Shown: in pieces, positions 24,360 through 33,506 of the stretch
How positions within the stretch are numbered: position 1 is the stretch's first letter
Layout of the letters: each line of letters begins with the position of its first letter
Source of the DNA: an uncultured Gammaproteobacteria bacterium
Lineage (GTDB): Bacteria > Pseudomonadota > Gammaproteobacteria > Pseudomonadales > Ketobacteraceae
Length of the DNA stretch: 36,578 bases
Direction of reading: 5' to 3'
NCBI GenBank assembly: GCA_913063125.1
Contig: CAJXZM010000051.1
Coordinates: 1-36,578, forward strand
Translations under genes and position numbers: made by a program
The notes under the pieces: generated by a model
The model's database searches: none
Seen by the model: the letters and a program-made list of their open reading frames with translations, nothing else
What the model was told of the DNA's origin: nothing

Positions 24360-26477
24360 TTAAAGCTCATCGCTACCCATTTGGTATTCGAAGGCTTGGC
24401 GCACTAGCGCCATTGCATGGGGTATCTCATCTAGAGTAGACAGACTAATTTCAATATCGCCATTACCCCAACGCCCAAGGTTGGTCACATCTTTACATAG
24501 GCCTCTTGGGTCATCAACTTCCATAAATGGCATATTTAGCGTCAAACGTAGCCTTCTTGCTTGCGGTACAACATCGACAAAGTTTGTCTCTGCCTTGAAC
24601 GCCACATATAACTTTAAAAACTCTTCGTTTACACACAAATCGAGGTCATTCACCTCTTTACTGAAAGCATCGAATACTTCACGAAGTTTTCCACCGGCAA
24701 GATGAGGGTGATCATCGATAGTATATCGTGCCCCCTCGTCTCTCACCGTTTTATATGCTGCCAGTATTTCACTATTCAATATCACTTTAGGCCAAACTTC
24801 ACAGGCCCTATCAGCCAAGAAGCTTGCCCTAGACTTAATGGCCTCTTCATTCCACTTCGAAACTGTACCAATTCCGTCATTAAGTTTTAGCGGACTAGCC
24901 TTAAAGCCACCCTGCATATCACGTTTCTCTGAAAATGCGCGATTACTGTACTCCGAGTTATAGCCTGTCAGCGTTAGGTTTCCTAAGGTATGGCGGTACA
25001 CCTCCCAGACATCTTTCCACCCATCGCCTAACTCAGCCCGCCAAACAGCAGGGACTTTTTCAAGGTTGTTATCACACTGAGGCATAATATGCTCAATGGT
25101 ATAGTCATCAACGTTAACCCGTTCTTTTCGACCATAGTTCTCAAAACGTCTCAACCAGTAACTTCTGCTTCTGAAACTATAGAGATCCTTAATTTTTAAA
25201 TCACGACTAAAATCTGTATCATTTGGAAACCTACGATATGATGGCAACAAAAGAAAAGCCGCTTTAAGACTTTCTAAATAACGATCCTTTTTTAGACCTT
25301 TTCCCATATTGGCAAAGGTCTTGTTCATCGAGTTCGTCGGTATTGCACACACTGCTCGTCTAAAGACATAGCTTTCAATCAATCTGACAGCGGTTATGAG
25401 CTCTTCTCTCGTCAATAACTCACTGCTGTAATCAGCGTATAACTCCAGTAACAGCGGGTAAGACACATCAACTTTTAGCTCTCTTAAATCGTGAAAGGCA
25501 TTTTTAAGATCTGTGTCAGCTTCTGCACTCAACACGATCGCACAATAGTATTTTGCGTAGTTTCTTATTTCACCAACTAAGGCCTCAACACCAGCACCAG
25601 CCTTATCTGGTGAGTGGGCATAGTCTTTAAATGCCTCATATACATCGCCTTTTTTAGGAATATCTCCTGTCTTTACGGTGAGGAAGTGACGCATAAAGCC
25701 ATCAAAGTGATTAGCATACGCCGCTTGCCCAAAAGCCAACTCCATCGGTCGCCAATAACGCTCATAGAGTGTTGTTTGTAGCTCAGGCTCCAAACTCATT
25801 AATATAAAATTACGAATAAGGTCTGCTTGACTCAACTTACGCCCAGTTGAGTTCATGCTTTCAAAGATTAACTGCGGATTATCTTGGCCTCTACTTAGAG
25901 ATAAATCGACAACCATGAGTTTTGCCAATCCATTACAGATTGCCTTTAGATCCTTGCCTGATGACAGCCACTTAGTAAAAAGCTGATGATTTTCTACTAC
26001 TCGGATTGACTTATCTTCAGGCTGTTCAATACCGTTGATGATCGCTTTCAAAGACACGTCATCCGTTTGAGACAGTACAAGCTTGTAATAGCTATCTCCA
26101 GACTCAAGAGGGTTTGTGAGATAATACCCTTCTAACTTCTTCGCACTAAAATTCTCTACCGGTTCGCCATTATCCATTGTCGACACTATCGCTTCTTTTA
26201 GTGCGGCAAGTAATAGGATGATACTGGTCAGCCTCTGCTGACCATCAATAACAAGCAATGGGGATTGAGACGATACGGAATATAACCCTTTTTCGATATA
26301 GACAATCGAGCCCATAAAGTGAGCGGATATTTTGTCGTCACTACCGCAACGCACAATATCATCCCATAATTGACGACATTCTTTTTCAGTCCAAGAGTAA
26401 GTTCGTTGATAGATAGGTATCACAAATTGTGGTGATTTTTGTAATAATGCTAATAGCTTTGCTTCTGTTGCTTTCAT
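24360..26477 (-). CDS. DUF262-DUF1524-DUF5655 protein (GmrSD-like nuclease)
   Basis: The 705-residue protein has the DUF262 signature IPIYQRTYSW (about 21-30) and IDGQQRLTS (about 77-85), a ParB-like nucleotidase fold in GmrS. It is followed by DUF1524 with YTIEHIMPQ and HTLGNLTLTGYNSEYSN, a His-Me finger nuclease related to GmrD. The C-terminus (LKLYVAFKAETNFVDVVPQ...GLCKDVTNLGRWGNGDIEI) fits DUF5655. GmrSD cuts glucosylated hydroxymethylcytosine DNA using nucleotide hydrolysis. A similar attack on modified phage DNA here is inference. It starts 6 bases after the SNF2 stop. Confidence 0.88.
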   Translation of the reverse strand: MKATEAKLLALLQKSPQFVIPIYQRTYSWTEKECRQLWDDIVRCGSDDKISAHFMGSIVYIEKGLYSVSSQSPLLVIDGQQRLTSIILLLAALKEAIVSTMDNGEPVENFSAKKLEGYYLTNPLESGDSYYKLVLSQTDDVSLKAIINGIEQPEDKSIRVVENHQLFTKWLSSGKDLKAICNGLAKLMVVDLSLSRGQDNPQLIFESMNSTGRKLSQADLIRNFILMSLEPELQTTLYERYWRPMELAFGQAAYANHFDGFMRHFLTVKTGDIPKKGDVYEAFKDYAHSPDKAGAGVEALVGEIRNYAKYYCAIVLSAEADTDLKNAFHDLRELKVDVSYPLLLELYADYSSELLTREELITAVRLIESYVFRRAVCAIPTNSMNKTFANMGKGLKKDRYLESLKAAFLLLPSYRRFPNDTDFSRDLKIKDLYSFRSRSYWLRRFENYGRKERVNVDDYTIEHIMPQCDNNLEKVPAVWRAELGDGWKDVWEVYRHTLGNLTLTGYNSEYSNRAFSEKRDMQGGFKASPLKLNDGIGTVSKWNEEAIKSRASFLADRACEVWPKVILNSEILAAYKTVRDEGARYTIDDHPHLAGGKLREVFDAFSKEVNDLDLCVNEEFLKLYVAFKAETNFVDVVPQARRLRLTLNMPFMEVDDPRGLCKDVTNLGRWGNGDIEISLSTLDEIPHAMALVRQAFEYQMGSDEL

Positions 26478-26483
26478 AATGCG

Positions 26484-29363
26484 CTACACCACCGTCCATT
26501 TGATCGAAAACAAACACTCATCTTGTACATCCATGGTCAACTTTGCTTCTATAATATCCAACAATTTATCTTTTTTGGTCTCAATCTCTTTCGCCTGCTG
26601 ATCGTATTCTCTCCAAGCTTCATCACGTTGCTTTTCCAGCTTTTGCGCCCTACGTTGATAAGCCAATTTTTCAGGCAGGTTCTTAGAACCTCGGATCAGT
26701 TTTTTCAGTTCGTTGATCTGGGTATCATACTCCTTGAGGTTACCCTTTAACCCTTTACGTTTATCATCAGCCCAGTTATCAAGCTTCTCCATTTCCTGTT
26801 CAAAGAAAGAAGAATAACGCCCTTCAACCTCGCCCAACAATGCTGTCTTACGGGACTGGTATTCAGCATCAAAGCTATTAGGGACAACATTTACCCGCTC
26901 AACATGTGTATCAAGATTAAATAGGCGCTGCATTTGCTCTTGATTTAGCGTTTCACCTGAATCAGCTTTACCGACAAAGACTAGATGATCCTCACTATCC
27001 GTGCCATTGATCAGTAATTTATACAGCGCAAGCTCTCCACTCAAACCGACCAAGGGTTCTAGACTTTGAACTTTTTGAGAGTTGTTATTGTAATCAAAAA
27101 CCAGCTCAGCACCAGGCAACTCCTGACCCCCAACTGCATTGATCAAATATTGGGCTAATGGGTGCCCTACTCGATAGATATGAGCATCTTCAATACCTTT
27201 ACCTATTTCATAGTCGCCCAGCTGAATAGAGTTATCTGCTTGCTCCGGTAAAGCATCTAAACTAAAACGATGTAGGTTATCGTAGCCTTGCAAATCAAAG
27301 GTCGCATAGTCCTTCAAGCCATGCTGAGTCAATTGCCACAACAGGCGTCCGTATTTATCTAGGTAGGATTTGCTTTCTTGTAGATTCACCTTAAGTTTGT
27401 CGTGAACTTCAGCGTCAAAGTTTTCCAGTAACTTCTGACGGGTAGAGTCCATCGCGGCATTGATCTGATCATCAAGCTCTTCTTGCAACTCTTCAAACTG
27501 CAAATCTATTTGTTGTGGTTCTCTGCACGTTTGATAGATTTCAGCTATTCGATTTTCAAAATCAATACCTGACTCAATAGCGCCTAACACTTCATCACTA
27601 GCACCAAAGACACCATTAAACAGGTTGAATTTTTCATCTAGTAACTCAAAAACACGCTGATCAGCTGCATTAGCTTTGTTAAGAAAATTTATAACTACCA
27701 CATCATACTTTTGCCCGTAACGGTGACAGCGCCCAATGCGCTGCTCTATCCGTTGCGGATTCCAAGGGAGATCATAATTAACAATAAGAGAACAGAATTG
27801 CAGGTTAATACCTTCAGCAGCAGCTTCGGTAGCAATCATTATCTGAGCTTCATCCCTAAAGTTTTCTACCAATGCCGCTCGTATATCAGCAGCACGAGAT
27901 CCTGTAATATAATCACTGCCCTTATGTTTCTCTATCCAATCTCTATAAACTTGTTTAGACGTTTCGTCATTATTAGTACCATTAAACAGTACCAACTTGT
28001 CACCATAACCTTGCTTCTCTAACAATCGTACTAGGTAATCTTGTGTTCTTCGTGACTCAGTAAAGATAATTGCTTTGTTTTGTGCACCTAATGCCTTGGC
28101 CTTTGCGAAACCCAATGATAAAGCGTCGACTAATGCCAAGCCCTTAGCATTCTCTGTTATGGAAATGGCTAGGTCACGGAAGGTCTCTAACTCGCCAATT
28201 TCATGTTTGATGGAATCTATTTCTACCGCAGTAAGCGGAATCTGCTCATCTAAAATGACACCGTTATTTGCACTCTCCAGATTTGTTTCACTCTCATACT
28301 CATCAAGTGTCTCAAAGTCCTCCCCGAGAGTTTCAAGCTTATCAATTAAAACTTTGTTTTCTTTTAACTGCTTATTCAAGCGATTCGCAATAGAATCCAA
28401 TGCACCGGCAATTGCAAATGTAGACGATGCTAACAGCTTGCGCATTACCAATGTCATCAGCTTACGCTGCGATTTAGGTAACGCATTCAACTCTGGGCGC
28501 TGTAGATAGTCAGATACCATATCGTACAGGTCTTGTTCTTCCTGCGTTGGCCAGAACTCCTGAGTAATAGGCTGCCTATTTGTATACTTAACGTACTCCA
28601 AAACTTGTCGGCGCAAGGTTCGATGACACAATGGTTTGAGCCTTCGTTTTAATTCATCAAACTGAACATCAGAGCTAATACGGGCATACTGCTGCTTAAA
28701 GCTTTTCTCATCACCAAACGCATATTCATCAATAAAGCTGACCAGTCCGTACAACTCCATCATGCTATTTTGTAATGGCGTCGCGGTTAGGAGCACTTTC
28801 GGTACATTTGTCAAAGCTGTACGCAAAATCCTAGCTGTTTTATTCTGTGTTTTATAAACATTCCGTAGACGATGCGCTTCATCCAATACAACAAGATCCC
28901 AATGCACCAACATTAGTTCTTCGGCATGCCTTGCTGCAAATGGATAGGAGCAAATTATAATTTCATTATGATCAAATGGGTTCACCGCCCCCTCTTTGAT
29001 CGCAGCGTTGTAAGACTTAGCCTCAAGAATAAGTGACGGCAAAAAGAACTTATCCGCCAGCTCCTGCACCCATTGTTTACGCAGACTAGCGGGTACAATG
29101 ATCATCATGCGCCGTTTGCCTTCTGCCCATTTCTGAGAGAGCACCAAACCGGCTTCAATTGTTTTACCCAACCCAACTTCATCAGCAAGAATCGCACCAT
29201 TGGATAACGGCGACTTAAAAGCAAATAACGCAGCTTCTACTTGATGTGGATTAAGATCCACCTGTGCATCCATCAACGTACCGGCAAACTTTTCAATACT
29301 GCCTGATGAACAACGCTTACTCAATTCGTGGGCATAATACTTAGCGTGGTAGTCGGTAATCAC
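26484..29363 (-). CDS. SNF2/RapA-type DNA translocase, first gene of the operon
   Basis: This 959-residue protein starts at a GTG with GGAG 9 bases upstream. SNF2 motifs are clear: ILADEVGLGKTIEAGLVLSQ (Walker A, 61-68), VVLDEAHRLRN (161-164), LLTATPLQNSM, EAAAEGINLQF and YDLPWNPQRIEQRIGRCHRY (motif VI). The C-terminal 300 residues are charged and coiled (KLDNWADDKRKGLKGNLKEY and on). It resembles RapA/HepA and the SNF2 subunits of DISARM-type systems, which move along double-stranded DNA. As the first gene it sets the operon promoter. It could push or load the nuclease subunits; this is inferred. Confidence 0.92.
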   Translation of the reverse strand: MITDYHAKYYAHELSKRCSSGSIEKFAGTLMDAQVDLNPHQVEAALFAFKSPLSNGAILADEVGLGKTIEAGLVLSQKWAEGKRRMMIIVPASLRKQWVQELADKFFLPSLILEAKSYNAAIKEGAVNPFDHNEIIICSYPFAARHAEELMLVHWDLVVLDEAHRLRNVYKTQNKTARILRTALTNVPKVLLTATPLQNSMMELYGLVSFIDEYAFGDEKSFKQQYARISSDVQFDELKRRLKPLCHRTLRRQVLEYVKYTNRQPITQEFWPTQEEQDLYDMVSDYLQRPELNALPKSQRKLMTLVMRKLLASSTFAIAGALDSIANRLNKQLKENKVLIDKLETLGEDFETLDEYESETNLESANNGVILDEQIPLTAVEIDSIKHEIGELETFRDLAISITENAKGLALVDALSLGFAKAKALGAQNKAIIFTESRRTQDYLVRLLEKQGYGDKLVLFNGTNNDETSKQVYRDWIEKHKGSDYITGSRAADIRAALVENFRDEAQIMIATEAAAEGINLQFCSLIVNYDLPWNPQRIEQRIGRCHRYGQKYDVVVINFLNKANAADQRVFELLDEKFNLFNGVFGASDEVLGAIESGIDFENRIAEIYQTCREPQQIDLQFEELQEELDDQINAAMDSTRQKLLENFDAEVHDKLKVNLQESKSYLDKYGRLLWQLTQHGLKDYATFDLQGYDNLHRFSLDALPEQADNSIQLGDYEIGKGIEDAHIYRVGHPLAQYLINAVGGQELPGAELVFDYNNNSQKVQSLEPLVGLSGELALYKLLINGTDSEDHLVFVGKADSGETLNQEQMQRLFNLDTHVERVNVVPNSFDAEYQSRKTALLGEVEGRYSSFFEQEMEKLDNWADDKRKGLKGNLKEYDTQINELKKLIRGSKNLPEKLAYQRRAQKLEKQRDEAWREYDQQAKEIETKKDKLLDIIEAKLTMDVQDECLFSIKWTVV

Positions 29364-29452
29364 GGTTTAATTCTCCAGCTTCCCTGTTTGGGCATGTTAT
29401 TTTTATATACGCCAATCCATCTCGACCGACTTAAGGTGCGACAAAGCTTTAG

Positions 29453-29482
29453 ATTATAGGTCTATATTTTGTTTATGGTCGA
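29453..29482 (-). promoter_or_regulatory. Predicted sigma70 promoter of the six-gene operon
   Basis: On the minus strand TCGACC (4 of 6 match to the -35 consensus) is followed after 18 bases by a perfect TATAAT. Transcription would begin about 80 bases before the GTG of the SNF2 gene. The repeats at 29707-29782 lie 225-300 bases further upstream. Confidence 0.5.
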
Positions 29483-29793
29483 CATCAGGTACATCTCGTA
29501 CAAACTTTTCGAAGGACTATTTGCCCCTCGATCGGTTACTGTTTGACCAGTAGTTATTCACATACTTTGTATATGGACACCTAACTGTTATCGGATACTA
29601 CAAGCATGTACAGATTGCCACAAGCTTGGCTCAAGACAATTCACTTTGTTTATCGGTAGATTAGATTGGAACGCTGGAAAAGGAAATCGCAAACTTGGTG
29701 GTTTATCTGTCATTCCGTCATTACTGATACTGAATTCAACCTGTCATTCCGTCACCGGTAACCCAGATGACAGAAATGACGGATGAAAATTAA
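29483..29793. other. Intergenic region upstream of the defence operon
   Basis: With the promoter this makes a 430-base gap between the ATPase gene stop and the SNF2 start, both on the minus strand. No gene is seen. Its left two thirds are unremarkable apart from short palindromes (TTCGAA, GTAC-GAGAT-GTAC). The repeats at 29707-29782 occupy the right end. Confidence 0.5.
29707..29782. repeat. TGTCA-type direct and inverted repeats
   Basis: CTGTCATTCCGTCA occurs exactly twice (29707-29720, 29741-29754), 34 bases apart start to start. A related inverted copy, TGACAGAAATGACGG, is at 29768-29782. The longer form AACCTGTCATTC(C/T)GTCA also occurs inverted at 15537-15553. The cluster ends 12 bases from the ATPase stop. 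It could be an iteron set or an operator. Confidence 0.65.
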
Positions 29794-31269
29794 TTATACA
29801 GCGCTCTCCGTAACAGTTATTTCTGCTTCGAGTTGTAGAGTGGTATTAACCAGCGTGACCTTTCGCTCTGAAGCTGTTCGGCCAGCACGATTCATGTCAA
29901 TACCGACTTGCCTAAGACTGGTTTCAATACGAGTCAAACCCTGACCCAGGCCAATTGGGCTTTTAGGCCACGTATTAGCGCTACGATACCCTCGCTCTGT
30001 CGATGCATTCAAACAGGACAGCAAACGAGTTGCATCACCATCCCATGTTGCCTTGCTCGACATAAACCTCATCACTGCTGTCGCCAATGGATCTTGACCT
30101 AAACTAATTTCCATAACTTCTATCTGATTCTGCTCATAAGCCCTCTGAAACGTGCCAGGCTCCCAGCCTAATGCCTCTTCACCTGCCGTGACCCATTGGA
30201 TCATGTCATACATCCGAGCGTCCGACACAATCTTCGTATCATTATAGTTACGCAAGATACTGACTAGAACCTTAATCATAGAACTAAAAAACTTCGACTG
30301 AACCGAGGACAAACGAGCGTTAAATTCCCTTTTTGAAATACGCGCCCCATCCACAACAGGCTGCAAGCGAAGACCTATAGAGCGACTAACCAGGTCTGAC
30401 TGGATTACCACATCATCAATACTATTCATCATTATCATACGAATTACGTTCATCACTGACTCACCGTCATCGGTATACAACTTACGCTTACGCAAGCCAA
30501 CACCAGTGGCCACCTGTGCAAACATATCACTTATTTTCTTGTTAAAAGTGTATTCAGAAACGTTATCAAATGACATCACCCTATTAGAGGTCGCCTGTAT
30601 CACCAGGTCATTTACATCCTTTGGTAGTGTTGTATGAGGTGTTTTATTGGGGTCTGTAACCGACTTTATCGCTTCGCACAAAGAACCCTTTGCAGAACCA
30701 TGCTCACCTTGGACAGAAAAAACAGGATAAGGCCCTGTTGGGTGAAACGACATTAAAATTGCACCAATTACCAAAATATACTGCTCATCCGTTACGTTTA
30801 AGATTCCTTTAAATTCAGCCATCGCAGCAACGCATTCCTCACGCGTCAGTTCCGTTGGGGCGGGTAATGGCAATAAGCCATGCCGCCGAATAAAATAAGC
30901 TTGTGGCTGCACGACCTCAAAACCTTCCGCTGTTACGCTCACTACATTGTAAGTGTTGTCACAAAGGTCAATTTCAATCAGTTCTTCATTACCAATAAGC
31001 CTGACATCGGGGCTAATTGTATCTGACTCAAAAACAGCCTTACCTTCCAAATACTCAAGTGTGTTGTTTAACAACTTAGCAGTAGGGGTGCTATTATTTG
31101 TTGCCATGAAGTGGTAACTAAGAAAGCGCTTAAATTCTGTGCTTTTCAACTTAAATAACCTTTTTTTATCATCCACATAAACAATGATAAAAGCTTCGAG
31201 CAAGTCATCATGAGCGAGCTGATAGCCCATACGCTCGACAACATCGAGCGCACTCTGTATATCGATCAT
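29794..31269 (-). CDS. Replication-type P-loop ATPase of mobile elements
   Basis: The 491-residue protein has the layout of ATPases found in prophages and islands, related to primase-helicase modules. A Walker A region VQGEHGSAKGS is at 187-196, followed by TTLPKDVNDLVIQATSNRVM and SFDNVSEY (Walker B-like) and by LRKRKLYTDDGE and MMNSIDD (sensor). In close relatives the Walker A ends in GSAKST; here the residue after Lys is Gly, then Ser, which may weaken nucleotide binding. The N-terminal 150 residues are unassigned and no primase catalytic motif is visible. The gene lies among the mobility genes of the element. Confidence 0.7.
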   Translation of the reverse strand: MIDIQSALDVVERMGYQLAHDDLLEAFIIVYVDDKKRLFKLKSTEFKRFLSYHFMATNNSTPTAKLLNNTLEYLEGKAVFESDTISPDVRLIGNEELIEIDLCDNTYNVVSVTAEGFEVVQPQAYFIRRHGLLPLPAPTELTREECVAAMAEFKGILNVTDEQYILVIGAILMSFHPTGPYPVFSVQGEHGSAKGSLCEAIKSVTDPNKTPHTTLPKDVNDLVIQATSNRVMSFDNVSEYTFNKKISDMFAQVATGVGLRKRKLYTDDGESVMNVIRMIMMNSIDDVVIQSDLVSRSIGLRLQPVVDGARISKREFNARLSSVQSKFFSSMIKVLVSILRNYNDTKIVSDARMYDMIQWVTAGEEALGWEPGTFQRAYEQNQIEVMEISLGQDPLATAVMRFMSSKATWDGDATRLLSCLNASTERGYRSANTWPKSPIGLGQGLTRIETSLRQVGIDMNRAGRTASERKVTLVNTTLQLEAEITVTESAV

Positions 31270-31488
31270 TTTTCATAACCCTAAATTGGTGTGACGGATA
31301 TTAGTCGTCACGCTATTGATTAATTGAATCGTTGAAATCATTTTATAAGTTCAACTAAATATAGGAATAACCACCCTGTAGCCTAAGGGGCCGACTGAGC
31401 AATCAATGAAGGGGGAAATCTCAGGGCCTTAGCCCTAAGATTCACCCACTTACGGGTCTAGCTTCATTACATTCAAAACGAACAATTA

Positions 31489-31824
31489 CTATGGAGCATA
31501 CATCGTAGCTTTATGTCGTTTTATCATGTCATACACTTCTGAAAGCTGTGTCTCTGGGCGATGTATCGCCCGCCCCATAGAACCAATATGCTCAATGAGC
31601 ATTCCATATTTCGTTTTTAACTCTATCAGAGCCTCCGGCATATCAAGTCCCAATTCGGCCGCATAGTCTTCAAGAAAAATAAGACCTACGAGAATTTCTT
31701 GATCTAGATTTAAACGCCGTTGATCGTCCGAAAGAACCTCAGAATGAACAACTTCGAAGCTCAAATCACCAGACTCCGGTAGAGCGTAAATTGATGTTCC
31801 TTCTCTAATAGTCAACTTAGACAT
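31489..31824 (-). CDS. Hypothetical protein, 111 residues, coupled to alpA-like gene
   Basis: The ATG at 31824 follows a near-perfect AAAGGAGG at 5 bases, so this is expected to be strongly translated. The frame overlaps the alpA-like gene by 8 bases. The product (MSKLTIREGTSIYALPESGD) is helical in its second half (LDQEILVGLIFLEDYAAELG, then ALIELKTKYGMLIEHIGSMG), with no membrane segment. I recognise no family. It could be a small structural or regulatory partner of the AlpA-like protein. Confidence 0.6.
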   Translation of the reverse strand: MSKLTIREGTSIYALPESGDLSFEVVHSEVLSDDQRRLNLDQEILVGLIFLEDYAAELGLDMPEALIELKTKYGMLIEHIGSMGRAIHRPETQLSEVYDMIKRHKATMYAP

Positions 31825-32053
31825 TTGAACCTCCTTTGAGTAAATTCTCACGCCACTCAGCTATTGCTTCTTCTGGCCAACCAACAGAGTTGGGGCCAAT
31901 GGCACAGGAAGGAGGGAGGTGTCCGTTTGCCGTCCATCTGACGATGGTCGCACGACTTTTACCGGTTATTGTTTGTACTTCTTTAATTGAGAGAAAGCGT
32001 TTTAGTTGTAGAGCGCCCGTTAAGGGGGCGCTCTGTTTTTGAGATGATTGCAT
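31817..32053 (-). CDS. AlpA-like excisionase / DNA-binding regulator
   Basis: I use the ATG at 32053 (78 residues) with GAGGA 9 bases upstream; the longer frame to 32110 adds unlikely residues. The core LQLKRFLSIKEVQTITGKSR, then ATIVRWTANGHLPPSC and VGWPEEAIAEWRE, is the AlpA-type winged helix of P4-like islands. AlpA proteins activate integrase or act as excision factors. It is the likely switch for excision of this element and would act on sites near the integrase and the junctions. Confidence 0.85.
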   Translation of the reverse strand: MQSSQKQSAPLTGALQLKRFLSIKEVQTITGKSRATIVRWTANGHLPPSCAIGPNSVGWPEEAIAEWRENLLKGGSNV

Positions 32054-32249
32054 GGGGATTAGTCCTCGGTCTGCAAAAGTTAATGTGAATCGTTGTCCAA
32101 CGAGACGCATTACATCACTTATTTTCTGACCGAGAATCTGATTTAGTGAACCGATTTAAAAAATCAATAAATCTTCTTATATTTCAACATGTTAACAAAT
32201 ATCACAACCGATTATTAATACGTAATATATAAAGAACAAGAGGTCTACA

Positions 32250-33506
32250 TTAAGGGAAGTCTTTTTCCAACCAGGACAAATCCATTGCCAATATCTGCTC
32301 ACGACAGCGGTTCAAGAAGTGTTTGGAAGGCTTTGTCGAATCATTCATTTCCGCCGGGGTTATCATCGCCAAAATAGCCCCTGATTCATTGCTGCTATAG
32401 CCACGATCTTTTAGATATTTAAGCCTCTGCGGACGCTTATGGCTCATCAACTCACCATCCTTCCCCCAGAAGGCCTGTATTACTTCACGTAAGTTACCTC
32501 TAATTAACTTCTTGCCTTTCGCTCGATGGATTTCACCCTCAATGGGCATTAGCACAGCCCAAATATGACCCACTAGATTATTATCCTGCTCCCCTAGCGC
32601 ATCAGTAATTCTTCTCTTCAATTCAGCTTTCGTCTCTGCGACCTTTCCATTTGACAGCAAAATAAACCCGTCACGATCAAGGGTCAAAAATTCTTGAACC
32701 CTCTTAGCGACTAATAAAGTAGCAAATTGCTCATTTGGTGGAAATTTAATATCAAAGTCAATCGTTTGATACTCCCGAGCTTTAACATTATTAAAGCTAT
32801 CCGGTCGTCTAAATACATCCGGTATTTCATAACCAATTTCGTCACAAGCCTCAACAAACTCGTCCAAATTAATAAAGGCGTGAGTATATGCCACATCTCC
32901 AACTATTGGGTTATATGGGTGAATTCCTGTAGGCGTTAATCCCTCCAACAATTCAAACCCCCCATTGATATCTACAACCCCCATTTTTAAAAGGTCGTCC
33001 GGTGATTGGTTAATGTGGTCTTCCATAAACACTAAGTGAGATTTACCTTTTGATCGAACAATTTGGTAATCTGAATAGGGCGTCACGTTATTTAGCGCTC
33101 TTCTATAGCGGAGCATCCAAACCAAATCAAATGGTTTACATGGTTTTTGGGTATTCAACGCAATGTCACACACTTTCAACCAAGCTCTTTCCTCAAAAAG
33201 ATACCTATCTTTATCATCAGCCTTTCGCGCTCTGGCCCCCAAGCTCGTAAGTATGATGTCCTCAGCAGAAACAACCTCTCCAGCCTTTAGTTTTCCTCCT
33301 CCAAGCATGCTGCCCCATAGTTCTCTCGGGTATACATACAGCATTTGCTCTTGATCAAAAAACGTTACTATTTCTTCTATCTTTTTAAATGGATCGAACT
33401 TCGGCTCATACCGACGCCACACCCAAAACAGCGTAGCCAAGTCGATATTCTCCCTGTATGGGTTAGTACAATTACGCCAGTTCAACCCCTCTCTTTTGTC
33501 TAACAT
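32250..33506 (-). CDS. Unknown 418-residue protein coupled to the integrase
   Basis: Its ATG shares one base with the integrase stop (TAATG), so the two are made together from one transcript. I recognise no domain. The sequence is soluble, mixed alpha/beta, with tryptophan-rich stretches near the N-terminus (LNWRNCTNPYRENIDLATLF, WVWRRYEP) and a helical C-terminus (LKYLKDRGYSSNESGAILAM). Tight coupling to a recombinase suggests a job in integration, excision or target choice. A separate cargo role is possible. Confidence 0.7.
   Translation of the reverse strand: MLDKREGLNWRNCTNPYRENIDLATLFWVWRRYEPKFDPFKKIEEIVTFFDQEQMLYVYPRELWGSMLGGGKLKAGEVVSAEDIILTSLGARARKADDKDRYLFEERAWLKVCDIALNTQKPCKPFDLVWMLRYRRALNNVTPYSDYQIVRSKGKSHLVFMEDHINQSPDDLLKMGVVDINGGFELLEGLTPTGIHPYNPIVGDVAYTHAFINLDEFVEACDEIGYEIPDVFRRPDSFNNVKAREYQTIDFDIKFPPNEQFATLLVAKRVQEFLTLDRDGFILLSNGKVAETKAELKRRITDALGEQDNNLVGHIWAVLMPIEGEIHRAKGKKLIRGNLREVIQAFWGKDGELMSHKRPQRLKYLKDRGYSSNESGAILAMITPAEMNDSTKPSKHFLNRCREQILAMDLSWLEKDFP

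Noticed and set aside
26484-29363. DISARM system
   Set aside because: The SNF2 gene and a methyltransferase suggested it, but no DrmA, DrmB or DrmC (PLD) protein is present, and the methyltransferase is paired with a true type III Res.
15959-29363. BREX system
   Set aside because: There is no PglZ phosphatase, BrxC ATPase or PglX-type methyltransferase; Mod and Res are clearly type III.
29707-29782. CRISPR array
   Set aside because: There are only two exact 14-bp copies with a 20-bp spacer, plus one inverted relative. No longer array or cas gene is visible.
33050-33354. Plus-strand frames inside the 418-residue gene
   Set aside because: They are antisense shadows of a well-supported gene, with no ribosome sites.
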